Source: Ananas comosus
Lineage: Eukaryota; Streptophyta; Magnoliopsida; Poales; Bromeliaceae
Length of the DNA stretch: 64,000 nt
Direction of reading: 5' to 3'
Assembly (NCBI RefSeq): GCF_001540865.1
Contig: NC_033631.1
Coordinates: 7,195,945 to 7,259,944 of the forward strand
Both the position numbers and the translations under genes were made by a program. The notes under the pieces were generated by a model that saw only the letters and a program-made list of their open reading frames with translations, searched no databases and was not told the origin of the DNA. Positions 1 through 12,226 of this stretch are shown here, piece by piece (within the stretch, counting starts at the first letter, position 1; each line of letters opens with the position of its first letter).

Positions 1-2382
1 AAAGTAACCCTGTGAAATTTGGTAATTGGGGAAATAACCCTATAAAAACCAAAATTAGCAAAATAATCCTCTCTTCGCCACGTTGGAGCCACGTCAGATT
101 GTCACTCTGAAGACGGTGAATCGTTCACCGCTTGCAGAGAAGGCAGTGAATGATTCACCATCTTTGTGATATAACTTACAAAGGCTGTCGATGATTCACC
201 GTATTTACCATTCACCGCCTTTAGTATAAACACCTCCGAACTGGTTAATTTAGGGTTTAGATGGGTGTGCAAAGTGGTTAGTTTAGGCATGGGTGTGCGA
301 AGTGGGTTAAGTACACATAAGACGGTAAATGATTCATCGTCTTACTGAAGACCGTGAATCGTTAACCAACTTCATTGAAGACAGTGAATCGTTCACCGCC
401 TTTTGTGCAAGCTCTTTTTTTATAAGTATTTAACGGTAATTTTTACAAGTTAGGAACATCAATTTGCACGACAACAAAAATTTCGACAATAAAGTTCAAA
501 GAACAACAAGATATAACCAATTTGGTAAGAATATCAATAAAAACACAAAGTTTGTAAAAATATCAACTAAATAAAGAGGTATATAATATTGCACATGTTA
601 TATAAACTGTTCGATCCAAATCACATAAATGTTAGCCTCGAGATCTTCCTCTCCCTCGACGTCCTCGGCCATGTCCGCGTGCACGTCCATGTCCACGTCC
701 ATGTCTACGCCCATGATCAACATCGAGCTCAACAGGAGGTACATCATAAAGTGGCTCGATACTTGCCATCTGATCGAGATCCTCGATAATGATGCCCCCA
801 CGATGCTCTGGAATCGCCCGAGTCTTCTCTGCCACAGGAAAAGCAATGTAATAATCACACTTCTTCCAAGCATCATGGATGCTAAAGTTGATGAAAATAA
901 GACAGATTAACAGACACTAAGCCTTGCTTCCAATAAGAGTGCTTTAATGGCCTGACTTGCCTACTAGTAGTCTATAGTAGCTACTTTGCAGGTTATTTTA
1001 ATGACCCGACTAGCCCATTAGTCTTAGCTACTTTATTGGCCCAACTCACTGACTCAAAATGCTTAAACTTTGCTCGTACTAATATACTAGTTGTATTTAT
1101 GGCTCTCAAATATATCCAATATGGGCCTTCTATAGGGGAACCACAAACTCTCCTCTTTCTAGACCTTGACATCTTTTTTAGGACATAATTCAAGACCATC
1201 AAACAATGTGAGATTCTAGAGGTAGCTCGTAGGGATTGGTAACTTGGCTCTAATACCATATGTAACAACCCAACTAGCCACTAGTATTAGCTACTCATGG
1301 GTTCAACTCACCCGCCCAAAATGCTTAAGCCCAAATTACTGGCATTACTATATTATTCACATATATTGCCCTCAAACACTTAAAATATACAATATGGGAC
1401 TATTTTGGGGTGCCGCAAATACAACAAAAAAATGTTTATACCAATTTAGATAGCTTATAGTTGATTTTAATAGAGTTCTAAAACAACTAAATTAAATGTC
1501 AAAGTTTTAAGGAAATGTTCTCTATAAATATTTACATATTTGTGTGTGTATGCATTTTGCGCATCTATACTGCAAATTATTGCATGGACATTATTGATTT
1601 TTCACAATGGACTATTCACATGCATGCATTTTGCGCATCATATTATATATTATTGCGTGAGCATGCACGCGGACGTGGCCAAGGATGCCAAGGGAGAGGA
1701 AGATCTTGAGGCTTACATTTATGATCTGGATCGAACACGTTGTATAACATGTGCAATACTATATACCTCTTTATATTTAGTTGATATTTTTACAAACTTT
1801 CTGTATTTTTACTGATATTCTTACCAAATTGGTTGTATCTTGTTGTTTTTCGAACTTTATTGTTGAAATTTTTGTTGTCGTGCAAATTGTTGTTCCTAAC
1901 TTGTAAAAGTTACTGTTAAATTACTTATGAGAAAGGAGCTTGCACTAAAGACAGTAAACGATTCACCCTCTTCAATGAAGATGGTTAACGATTACCGCCT
2001 TCAGTAATACTGTGAATCACCGTCTTATGTGTACTCAACCTACTTCGCACACCCATCCCTAAATTAACCACTTCGCACATCCATCTAAACCCTAAACTAA
2101 CTAGTTCGGAAGTGTTTATACTAAAAGGCGGTGAATGATTTATCGCCTTTAGAAGACCGGTGAATCGTCCACCGCCTTTAGAAGGCGGTCGTAAGTCATA
2201 TTACGAAGAAGGTAAATCGTTCACCGCCTTCTCTGAAAGCGGTGAATGATTCACCGTCTTCAGAGTGACAATCTGACGTGGCTCCAACGTGGCGAAGAGA
2301 GGGTTAGTTTGCCAATTTTGGTTTTTATAGAGTTATTTTCCCAATTACCAAATTTTACAAGGTTATTTTTGAAAAAAGTCCC
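1..2382. mobile_element. Large foldback Mutator-like element, left tip outside window
   Basis: The two arms are imperfect reverse complements: roughly 1-690 pairs with 1655-2382. The outer arms share the sequence around the CCACGTTGGAGCCACGTCAG motif (about 79-98 and 2275-2295). Both arms carry many palindromic units of the type CGGTGAATNNTTCACCG. The right end reads AAAAAAGTCCC at about 2372-2382; the matching left tip should lie some 20 bases before base 1. No transposase is visible. The inner arms are locally GC-rich (640-835) and give short overlapping reading frames on both strands, which I regard as chance. A TRIM is nested near the centre. Superfamily is inferred from relatives at 26266, 11786 and 44023 that have 9-bp target duplications. 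Confidence 0.75.
944..1420 (-). mobile_element. Decayed TRIM retrotransposon nested in the foldback element
   Basis: Two diverged direct repeats (about 1001-1135 and 1261-1412) both contain the CCCAAAATGCTTAAG-like core typical of the TGTAACGACCC TRIM family seen elsewhere here. The segment just before 1261 contains GGCTCTAATACCA, the complement of a tRNA-Met primer binding site, so the element reads on the minus strand. A further partial LTR-like piece begins near 944. There is no coding capacity, and the outer limits are approximate. Confidence 0.6.
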
Positions 2383-4119
2383 CTCATCCTCCTCTAGGCT
2401 GGGGCTCTCTCTCTCTCATTATCATCTCTCTCTTTCTCTCTACCTCTTCATTCTTTTTTTCCTATAGGCTTGGGGGTGGGGGCAAAGTTGTGATGCCCAC
2501 AACTGTCATGGCCCTCAAAATTTTAAAAATTACACATAGACCTCTTAAGTAATTACCATATTACAGATTATAATATTATAAATCTTAGCCGTTCGAAGCG
2601 TCAAATTAAAATTTTTTCTTACAAAACTTGTGGACCACGACGATTTTTCCTTGCGAAGTTTTTCTTACAAAACTTTATAATAATCTTATTAAGAGAAATA
2701 TATTGTGTTTGTTTGGCCTCTTAAAATTTAAAAAATTGCATATTAGTCCTTAATTAATTAGGTGCATAAAAGAATAAAATATTACAAATTTTAATCTCTT
2801 AAAATTTAAAAATTGCATATAAGTCCTCAATTAATTAGGTGCATAAAAGAATAAAATATTACAAATTTTAATCTTTAATGGGGCTAAATTAAAATTCTTT
2901 TTACAAAATTCGTGGGTCACGAAAAAGTTTTTCCTAAAAAAAATTTCCTTGCAAATTTTTCGTTACAAAATTTTATAATAAACTTTTTTAAGATAAGTAT
3001 ATTATGTATTTTTGGCCCCCAGCAATTTTAAATTCTGGCTTAGCAGAGTGGCGGGCTTTGGCCAGGGGGTAACGGGTTCGGCGGTGTGTTGTGGCGGTGA
3101 GGGTGAGGGAGCAGTAGGGCAAAGCGGCGTAGGCTTTGGTGACGCCAGAGCCGACGCCGCCAAATTATTTTATTTTTTTCTGCACTCAAATAAATTTTTA
3201 ATTAGATTAGATTATTTTTAAATTTTATTTTTTTTATTAGATATTTTTTAATTAGATTATTTTTTAAAATATATATTTTCTATTAGATATATTGAATATA
3301 TTTTATTAGAAATATTTAAAATAATATTTTGGTAGTATTTTATAATTTAGAACATTCTACAGTGATTTTCAAATAGATATTATCTATAGCAGCGTTCAAT
3401 TGCAAACAATACTTGTATGACAAAATTATCATACACTCTACAGCTTTTTTAAACAGCACAATACTATATCCTATATCACTTCTAGTCTTCTACAACACTA
3501 TTTTTTACAGCTTGGCTAAAACAGGCTCATTATTCTGAACTTGGAATTTTTTATGGTAGTTATAGAAGTCTTTTAATGAGTATTAATTTTTCTAAAAAAT
3601 TATGGGTCTTTTAATGGTATTTGTGTTTTTTTTAGATTGTGTAAATATGATTCTTATCCTCATTAGTTGCATGCCTTGTGCCTTCTACGACCATGGTTTC
3701 AAGTTGGTTTTAATTACAACTTTTAGCAGTTACTTGCCAGTGCATAAAGCTTATTTCAGTTACAGCAGAATTAGATGTATGCATTCGATATTATCTTTCT
3801 CTGTTGGGTTGATGTAGCTTTAGTTCTTGTGAATTTGATAGTCCTGACCTAAGCATTGGAATATCAAAAGAATTTCAAAATTAGAATATAGATAATTAAT
3901 AAAAAATGAAAAAGAATGCTGGAAGCCTTGTCAGATATGATATCAATCTTTTATTTTTTGGATACTCATTTTTAAGTTTTGGTAGCTTAGGTTGACATCT
4001 TAATATTTACATAAATAAATGCATATGGAAATTATTGTTTATTTAAGTTGCGTCTAGACAGTGCATACTTTTTATTTCTAGCTAAGATATCTAGTACCTT
4101 TGCACAACTATTCTACATC
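2383..4119. other. AT-rich spacer with a 78-bp tandem duplication
   Basis: No convincing exon was found. A unit of about 78 bases (containing GGTGCATAAAAGAATAAAAT) is repeated in tandem at about 2718-2795 and 2796-2873. A GC-rich island at about 3040-3160 has no recognisable protein. A CT-rich stretch lies at 2404-2460. The 5' exons of the PSMD5-like gene would be expected in this direction, but I could not identify them. Confidence 0.5.
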
Positions 4120-4127
4120 ACATGCTA

Positions 4128-4715
4128 TTGAATATAAATAGTAAAAACACCGTTCTCTCACAATTTAAAGCTTTTGGAAAACAACAGTTGTTTCACATAA
4201 TTTAACATTGTATCAGAGCAAGAGTCCTGAGTTAGAGTCCCGCTAGGCTTCTAATCTTATTTAATTTTTTCTCCCATTTAAATTAAACCCACATTTTGGG
4301 TCTATCCAAAAGTCTCAAGCAGATGTGAGAAGTGTTGAATATAAATATTAAAAGCAACCGTTCTCCCACTTAAATGAAGTCCGCGTCTTTGACCTATCAA
4401 AAAGTCTCTAGTCTAGATGTGAGGGCAAGTGTGGAATATAAATATTAAAAACACCGTTCTTTGACAACTTAAGTTTTTGAAGAACAACGGTTGTTTCACA
4501 TAATTTAACTTGGTATCAGAACAAGAGGTCTTGAGTTCAAGTCCTGTCAAGCTTCTAATCTCATTTAATTTCTCCTATTTAATTTAAGTCCACGTCTTAG
4601 GTCTATCAAAAAGTTTCAAGCCCAAATGTGAGGAGGAATGTTGAATATAAATATCAAAAATGCTTTTCTTTGGATAGCTTACGCTTTTGGAGAACGATGG
4701 TTGTTTCACATAATT
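4128..4715 (+). repeat. Diverged tandem repeat array with tRNA-like boxes
   Basis: Four diverged units each begin with a GAATATAAATATTAAAA-like phrase (about 4130, 4339, 4433, 4642) followed by CACCGTTCT-like sequence. Two units contain GTATCAGAGC/GTATCAGAAC followed about 20 bases later by GAGTTCAAGTCC-like sequence, resembling RNA polymerase III boxes or a primer-binding-site remnant. The units end in GATGTGAG-like text. It is probably a tandemly amplified non-autonomous retroelement. I cannot assign a family. Confidence 0.5.
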
Positions 4716-5282
4716 TAACACCTGGCATTGTCAAGTGAGGAATTGACGCTTATCATTGTAAACATTGTAAGATTGATATGGTGCTTGGGAGGTGATTATA
4801 GCATTGAGTGAGTAGACTTTTTGTTCATCATTCAATCATTTGGTAGCACGTCGTCCTAATAATCATTAAAACTCATGGAAATTAGATTATTCAATGGACA
4901 TTGATTCTCTAACTGCATTTATATAGCTCCAACGTAGACATTATCATGCAAATATATCTGTAAAACTAATGATGCTTGACCTATTTAAAAAACAAAGGTA
5001 ATTTTTGAAGAAACTCTGTGCGAACCAAATTAAAATATATGCCATCACCTACGAGATAGGATGTGTTTCTATTTTATGTTGTTTGCAAAGAGACTGGGAA
5101 TGATAAAAAGCAGGGAAACTAACAGTTGTTTGATTTCATAGTCTTTCTATGTTGTACCATTAGCATATGATTGCCAACGCAACTACAGCTGTTTCCAATG
5201 AGTTCTTTTTTTTCATTTATTTTATTTTGAATAATTTGCAAATATCTCCTATCCTGCAATTAAGTATGTATCCTTTGGATAG
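4716..5282. other. Non-coding spacer or intron of the PSMD5-like gene
   Basis: AT-rich with no exon I can support. The acceptor GGATAG at 5277-5282 precedes the first recognised exon of the downstream gene, so at least the right part should be intron. Confidence 0.4.
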
Positions 5283-8200
5283 TTGGTCGAGTCACCACAT
5301 AGTACGAGGTTTCTGCTAAAGACTACCTTGCTTCAACTACTGACTGATTTGATAAGGTACTTTGGTGACAAGTTTGTTATACATTTGGTATTTACTTCTT
5401 TTATCAATTTATTTTTCCTCTTTTCCTTTTGTTTGAATCTTATGTCTTCTTTCAGCAATTCTTCTGTAGATTCCATTTTGCGATCAAGAGCAGCTTTGAT
5501 CAGTGGGAGGCTTCTTTCATCGGCTGAGGCCTACATGGCAATTAGTGAATCCAGTCAGTCTCTTGATCTGTTTAAATAAATGTAGTTTCATCTCCATTTG
5601 AACGTGCAATGTCAAATCTTGTTATGTCAGTATTTCCCTGTGCTATCAGATGCCTGATATTAGGTCATATTTGGAATTGGAATATGTGGGTTTCATTTTG
5701 GGGGGAGGGGTTATGAATGTTAAATGATCCATGTATGGAAAACAGTGAAGTAAGTGGACGTAAATTTGTAAAGGACCCAACGGACCAAGGCCTATCTTCT
5801 TAGGTTTTTGTTCTTTATTTTAGCTTGTCTGGGTTATTTATTCTGAACTGAAGGATGAACTTTTGTTTGTCCTATTCTATCCCTTAACATAGCTCAGGCA
5901 AACTTTTGTTTATTCTACTCCGTTTCTCAACCTAACTTTTGACCTTTATAATTGTCACCTTCATCTAGAGTAGATGGAGAAGTGCAACCTGTCTAATAAA
6001 GTATCGTCTTCTCTCTCTTTCTCTCTCTCTCCCCCCCTGTTTCTGCAGTTATTTTGCTTGGTGCTTAGTACTGAAGTAACAGTCAATAACAGTCTTCTGC
6101 TTATTTTTTTCCCCCTGTTTCTGCAGTTATTTTGCTTGTAGGGGATCCAGAGTATTGCTGTCTTAAATTTTTTATCAGTTCCTTTTTAATTATTTCTGCA
6201 GTTATTTCTGCAGTTATTTCTGCAGAAATAACTCTGCAGTTATTCTGCAGTTATTTTTTCCCCCCTGTTTCTGCAGTAACAACTGTAGGGGATCCAAAAT
6301 ATTGCTGTCTTATATTTTTTAACTATTGTTCCTTTTTAATTATATTTGCTTTGAATCATTTTGAAGTACTTTCAAATAATTGTTGTCTGCATTTAGAAAC
6401 CTGGCTATGAGAACTTCGAAGCTACTCTAGTTACTCAACTTCTGTTCAGGTATTGCAGCGCTTCTTTCTGCCATTGATGGAAGATTAAGTCTGCTTGATA
6501 GCCAAAATACAGATGAATGCGAGAGTGCCTTAGAAGCTTTGGGTCTAATTGGAGCAAGTAAGTATTCCAAATTCCCGATGAACCTCATTTATGAAACTGA
6601 AAATTTCCTGCTCGCTATGATTTCAATTTCTGCTACTAGATCATTTGTTTCACAATTCTTCCTTGACTAGTTATCTTAGTTGTTGTTATTCTTAGTTCTA
6701 TAAAACTTTTGTTGTTGCTCCCTCTAGGGAGAGTGACACTTTAAAATATTCTTGGAATTTTACTATTCTTGAATATACTGAGTGGCATTTTTTATAGGTT
6801 CGTTATGCAACCTTTATTCTCTCGAACTGCCATTCTAGGGATGAAAGCATTCTTATTTGCTCTCTGTTGTCTGAGGCTTATTGGCTTTGTTTGCAATTGC
6901 CATAATATTGTTATTTGTTGGATTACTAGTTTTCTTAACTATTTTACCCTTTTATTTGTCAACCTTTTTAATCTAAAATAGATCATAAAACAGATTCCCT
7001 TGGGATGAATGCTATATAAGGCAGTTGTTTGTTTGAATAGCATAGATCTTAGGAAACATAATAATCGGACATAATAGCATTAGATAGCTGGGTCATTGAT
7101 GCAAAGAAGCAACTTGTTTCGAGAATGATTAAATATGTGGGAGCTTAGGAAAGTTGCTGTATGAGAGATGCTCTGAAGAGATTCTAAAGCAGCATCCATA
7201 TCCTGATTAGGTTATTCACACTGTTATTGTGTAAACACTTCTTTTGAAATTTTAATCAGGTTCTTTGCATGTTGTCTTTATAAATTGCCATCTTGATATG
7301 AACAAAGTCTTACTGCTCTTCGTTAGGAGATATTTTTTGTATTCACTGCATGAACTCTTCATACTACAAATGGGCATCTTATTTTTCTTGATCTGGTGGA
7401 ACTTTTTATCCTCAGCTTCATGTGCACATGAGTAGATCGTTACATTTGGCTATCAGGATATAGAGATTACACATGGTTCTTTTCCAGGATTGCTCCTCCG
7501 GATTATGTTGCTGCCAAAAGATAGCTTGTCAATGTTAAGATTCTGTGGATACCTGAAAATGACTGTCAGTTCAACTATTTTTATCAGTAGTATAATTTAC
7601 CTCACACGCAATTATGATTTGAAGTAATTGGCTACTCTCTATCTTGTTGTGCCTGTAGAATGATCAACGAAATGGTACTTCGCAAGTTCCATCATGCACA
7701 CTGCTGTAGCATGAAAAAAAATCATTACATTTGGTATTGAAAGGATCTTTTAGTTGCCTATGTTTCTTCTAGAAAATTCTCTTTTTTTTATACTGTAGTG
7801 TAATAACTAGTTCTTGCACTTCAAAGTTTTGTAAATAACTGAAATGCAATAGAGAGGAGATCAAGTGTTTTGTAGAGTTTTTTTTTTTTACTTTGTCTCT
7901 ACCTTTTTCTTGCCATTTTTCATCAATCACATTATAAATTCAAGATTGTCAGCATATTGCTCGTATCTTATTATGCATCTTGTTGATGTTTTCTAGCAAT
8001 TCAAGGAGCGAATCTGTTGCTTATAAGTTCGTCTGATGCAGCAAGACATATTGTAGAGTCAGCATTTGATCGCCAAAGCAGAGGTAAACTGCTGGTAAGT
8101 AGGTAATAATAGCATTATGTTGTTCAAAATCTTACTTTTGTTTATTTGTATATTAGATAGATCCAAAATCTTTATTCTCTAACCTTTACATGTTATGATA

Positions 8201-11200
8201 TTCTTACTTATACATGATAAGAGAACCATATCAATTCTTCATAATGTTACATTTGCATTGTATGTGAGGAGTCAGTTTGCTATTTGGGAATATTCTTTAC
8301 CTGATTATCTTGGTCATCATGCATGTTAGATTTCTCCAATGGTGATGTTCAGTTAAGAAGAGAAAATTCTTTCTGATCATGCTGGATCTTGATGACTTTG
8401 TTTATCCTATCCGTGACTATGATACCTACCACTCTGCAACTAGCATTACAATAATTTAGTGTAGCTCGGAAGAACACATAATTGCAACATTAGTTGGTTT
8501 TTTTAAACTGTTCTAGCTTCCTTCTGATGTGTATGCAGCCTAAATATCTTTAAGTTTCATCCTTGTTCTTTAGTTGGAGGGTTTGTCCTGATTTTTTTTT
8601 TTTTTAATAATCCTATATATATATGTTGACACTAGCCCAAGTTACGTACTTTGTACATTAGTGTGAACCCAACCATGGGGACTGTAAAACTGAATTCGAG
8701 ACTGTTCGATGTTCAACATCTAAAAATCCTATGTACAAAAAATTACGAGACCTAGAATTTTTCATTAGGGGTCAATGTAAAATCCATAGGATGTAGGTCT
8801 TCAACGATCTTGATTTTAGATGTTGTAGATCACATCTGACAGTCTTGATTTTGAGTTTTAAGCCTCTGGTTGAATTTCACACTTTCAGAGTGTTTAACTT
8901 GAAGTTTTGTGTGTTGATCGTAATCCACATTTATCTCCACAGGCTGCTTTACATGCTCTTGGAAGTATTTCTGGAGTTGACCGACCAGAAGATAAAATTC
9001 TACTTGGTGAGAAAGCGGAGGAATGCCTTAAGCGCTTGATATATACAACTGCTGCCAATAGTCCAAAGCTAACCCCTTCTGTTAGTATCTCTCTATTCTT
9101 CTATTTCATCATATATTTCGCATCTATACCAAATTGCAAGTATGTGAAAGTTTACAAATACCTCTCTAAAGTTGGTGTTTACATGCATAGTCCTTTAAAA
9201 TCTTAATTTGTGCCAGGCATTGGTGCCCCCTGAATAGTTATCCATGAAAGAATATTTTGAAATACCCTTACCTTCAAGCATACAAATGCAAATACCAACT
9301 TTGCTGTGGTTTTTGTGCAATATTGTATATTTGCAAAGTTATCTATGCAGGGGGGGGAAAAACCCAATTCAATTTGAATTGACTCTTTCTTGCCTAGTAC
9401 ATGAAAATCTTTCAGCTCTACGAGCCATTGAATCAAGCCAAACAGACAAAACTTAAGAATTACCTTATTATGCAAATGCAGGCCAGATGCCTTAATTCCA
9501 TTTTTTTTTGTTTCTATAAAGAAAATGAAACTACGGACCTATATATATGTATGTACACTTCAAAAAACTCAATTGTTCAACAGGGCCTGTTTCTCTCAGT
9601 GCTGCAACAAGAACCAGAAGTACGATTAGCTGTAAGTTTTTCTGTAGTAATTTGTTTGATCAACTTTTTCGGTGATGCTAAATATGTAATTTCTGTTGTT
9701 AAGTATTTCGTTTGCATTTTTATTATATGCATTATAAGGCATGTGCCAAGTTCCCCTAATATACGAAGCAAAGCTCATAGCAAGTTTGTTCAGTATAAAA
9801 ATAATCATGACTGTCATACTTTCTAAATGGTCGCAGGGTTATAGACTGATAAAGGGATTGGTGGTTCGGCAATGGTGTCTGATGGAAGTTTGTTCAAAGC
9901 AGGATATAATTTCTATAGTAACTGATCCAAAGATCGAGAGTACAAAACAGGGTTTGCTCACTTGCTTTAATCATCATCTCTCATAATCATTTGACATGCC
10001 TTTTTACATAATTGACAAGTCATGCACATAAACTTTTAGTGGTTCTTTCATTTCTGGTTCGAGATTTGTTCCAAGAAGCTATATATTATAGATACATCAG
10101 AAATTTCCCTTTTAACCATTATATTGGAAGGGCTTGGTTGAAACTTTTGCTTCCTATGAAAAATAAAATAAAATAAAATAAAATAAAATAAAATAAATGA
10201 AAAACAAAAAAATGAAAAGTGAGACATTTGGGCCTTGTTTGGGAGCACTTTCTTTCTTTCCCTTCTTTTTTTTTTGAAATTCAAAATTTATGCAATTGAA
10301 TGTGCCGGAGAATGGAGTTCTCTAGCATGTTACCAACTTAGTGTTGGTTAGCTGGCAAAGTCTTTTTTTTCCTTACAAATCAGTAAAGAAAAATTTGTAA
10401 ATCTTTGTTTCGTGTTGCCAAAGTTGCCAAACAAACATCATAATTTGTAGATTGCAAAAAACTTCCTTCTTTCGGTAGATTCATTAGCTTAGAATTTGAG
10501 TTTAAATAAAGAAATGTTAGCATGACCAAATCAGGCCCCATATTGCAATTTGAAGAATTATTGTAAAATTCTTATAGTCGATTAATGTTAAGTGCTGGTA
10601 GATACTATAACCTTCATAGGAACTTCCACGGACTATTTGTCAGCTTTTGTTAGATAAAATTTAGTGAAAGGTACAGGTACCATCTTAAGTATAGGTTATT
10701 TGGAGACAAGTTGCTGTACTTCAGATTCTTTTGAAATGAACACCTCAGCAAGTAGCTGTGTTTGAGAAAATCCAGTCAGGTCTGAGCATAACTTTACAGA
10801 AAAGAAACTTTTCAGATCAAATTATAAATGAATTGAGGATTTCTTCTTTCTCTATGAAGGGACCACAAAGGCCTATAATTTTTTTTTTTTTTAAAAGCAC
10901 AAGTGGGATCAAACCTTTGATATATGGCTCCACACCCAAGTGCCTTACTACCTTATAAGGTGGTTTGACCATGCTAATTATTTAGGGCTTGAAATCCTGA
11001 AAGTGGAACTCAGGAGCCTGTTTCAAAACTACCTCTTTGTACTAATGAATAATTTTCTTAATATTAAGGTATGGAAGCACGCCACGACTGTTGCATGGCA
11101 ATAAGCAAGGCTCTATCAGCATCGAGTTTGCTTCATGATGCTACTGCTTCTGGAATTGCTAGCAAGGTAAATCATTATGTTCAACAACTCAATTTGGCAA

Positions 11201-11362
11201 AGAGAGGGAATTTGATGGCTTTTTAAGCTTTAAATAAGCAACAAATTAAGCTTACTCACGCTTATTTTTCTTCAGTTGCAGGAAGCAGTCAAAAGGGGCC
11301 CTTATCTTGCGAAGAAGCACGTTGAAGCTCAGCCTCTTGTTGTCACCGCCGAGAGATTTTGA
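5283..11362 (+). CDS. PSMD5: PSMD5-like ARM-repeat proteasome assembly chaperone, C-terminal part, nine exons
   Basis: Exons: 5283-5356, 5456-5553, 6450-6557, 7997-8094, 8943-9080, 9584-9631, 9837-9951, 11069-11166, 11276-11362 (TGA). The boundaries use GT-AG sites and keep frame throughout, giving about 287 residues. The product resembles plant ARM-repeat proteins annotated as 26S proteasome non-ATPase regulatory subunit 5. In animals and yeast this factor helps assemble the 19S base and is not part of the mature proteasome. Recognisable stretches are RSRAALISGRLLSS (exon 2), AALHALGSISGVDRPEDK (exon 5), QWCLMEVCS (exon 7) and the C-terminal LQEAVKRGPYLAKKHVEAQ (exon 9). The helix-rich leucine pattern fits ARM/HEAT repeats. 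The family is usually about 500 residues, so roughly the N-terminal 200 are missing: either further upstream, or lost when the element at 1-2382 inserted. The first listed exon starts at a splice acceptor and not at a Met. Function is by family similarity only. Confidence 0.82.
6010..6345 (+). repeat. Pyrimidine tract and tandem TTTCTGCAGTTATTT repeats in an intron
   Basis: A CT microsatellite (about 6012-6036) is followed by repeated CCCTGTTTCTGCAGTTAT phrases at about 6037, 6111 and 6262 and a run of TTTCTGCAG units at 6193-6255. Two blocks also share GTAGGGGATCC followed by TATTGCTGTCTTA (about 6138 and 6285), so a segment of about 150 bases was duplicated. Each unit resembles a 3' splice site (pyrimidine tract plus CAG), but the used acceptor is at 6449. 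Confidence 0.6.
8095..8942 (+). other. Intron 4 of the PSMD5-like gene
   Basis: Donor GGTAAGT at 8094-8100 and acceptor CTCCACAG at 8935-8942. AT-rich, with a poly-T run near 8593-8605. No repeat family or alternative exon recognised. Confidence 0.6.
9952..11068 (+). other. Intron 7 of the PSMD5-like gene, with an AAATA microsatellite
   Basis: Donor GTTTGC at 9952 and acceptor ATTAAG ending 11068. It contains an AAATA pentanucleotide run at about 10160-10197. No other recognisable content. Confidence 0.6.
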
Positions 11363-11776
11363 GCTTGATCTAAACTGTTTCATAAAAGTGTTACCTTAAA
11401 TATTTTGATTGATTCGCTGATGTACGAAGGAAAAGTTGGGGTTTCATCATATCTGAATATTTATAAGTGAATTAATAGTAGAGAGCGAAATATCTAGAGA
11501 GATTGACTGCTTGATATCTCCTTCAAACTGAGGATAGTCTATTTGAATTTGGTATTACTTTCCTTCAATATCTGGATGGAAAATATTTATACAATCAGAG
11601 GGAGATATTGTTCAAATATTTATCTCAGAGACGCTAAATATTTACCATCCCTTTTTAAAACAATTGTTTGTGAGTTGCTTCTGGCTGATTGAATAGCAGA
11701 AGTTTGTTGATGAATCACACAGTTGATTTTGCGCCTTGTTCTGAGCTCTTAGGAATGCAACCATGGAATCACAAGA
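11363..11776 (+). other. Probable 3' UTR and spacer downstream of the PSMD5-like gene
   Basis: AT-rich sequence after the stop codon, ending at the 9-bp target duplication of the next foldback element. No coding potential recognised and no unambiguous polyadenylation site chosen. Confidence 0.45.
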
Positions 11777-11785
11777 TGAGAACAA

Positions 11786-12217
11786 GGGCTTTTTTTGCAT
11801 TTCGCTCCCTTAAAATTTCTTTTTTTACAAATAATCCTATCAAATTTATAATTGCAATGTTAGCTCAATTTCCGTCATGCAGGCGTCACATCAACGCCAC
11901 GCAAGCTTGCTGGGGAGGAGGGTTAAGTTGAACAGGTGAACCATTCACCGTGTTCAAACACGGTGAATGGTTCACCGTGTTTTATATTTATATTCTCCTT
12001 ATATTTTTTCCGCACACGGTAAACCATTCATCGTGTTTCATATTTATATTTCCTTAGACACACTGAATGGATTACCGTGTTCAACTTATTCCCGCATCTC
12101 CATCTTTGTTCGCGTGGCATCTGCGCGGTAGGAATAGGGTCAAGATTATAATTATAAATTTGGTGGGATTATTTGTGAAAATAATTTTTTGAGGGGCCCA
12201 AATGCAAAAAAAAGCCC
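11786..12217. mobile_element. Foldback Mutator-like MITE with TTCACCG palindromes
   Basis: Ends are inverted: GGGCTTTTTTTGCATTT at 11786-11802 and AAATGCAAAAAAAAGCCC at 12200-12217. Flanking 9-bp direct repeats TGAGAACAA (11777-11785) and TGAAAACAA (12218-12226) differ at one base, as expected for an old Mutator-type insertion. The interior has CGGTGAATGGTTCACCG palindromes near 11938-11985 and related half-sites to 12090. It is non-coding. Confidence 0.85.
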
Positions 12218-12226
12218 TGAAAACAA

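Noticed and set aside
598..876. Overlapping open frames around 589-910 with MDVDMDV-like repeats
   Set aside because: They lie in the arm of the foldback element, where GC-rich repeats open several frames at once. No homologue recognised.
11938..12090. CRISPR-like array from repeated TTCACCG units (also at 100-400, 1950-2270, 26390-26720)
   Set aside because: The units are short palindromes with irregular spacing inside foldback elements of a plant genome, with no cas genes.
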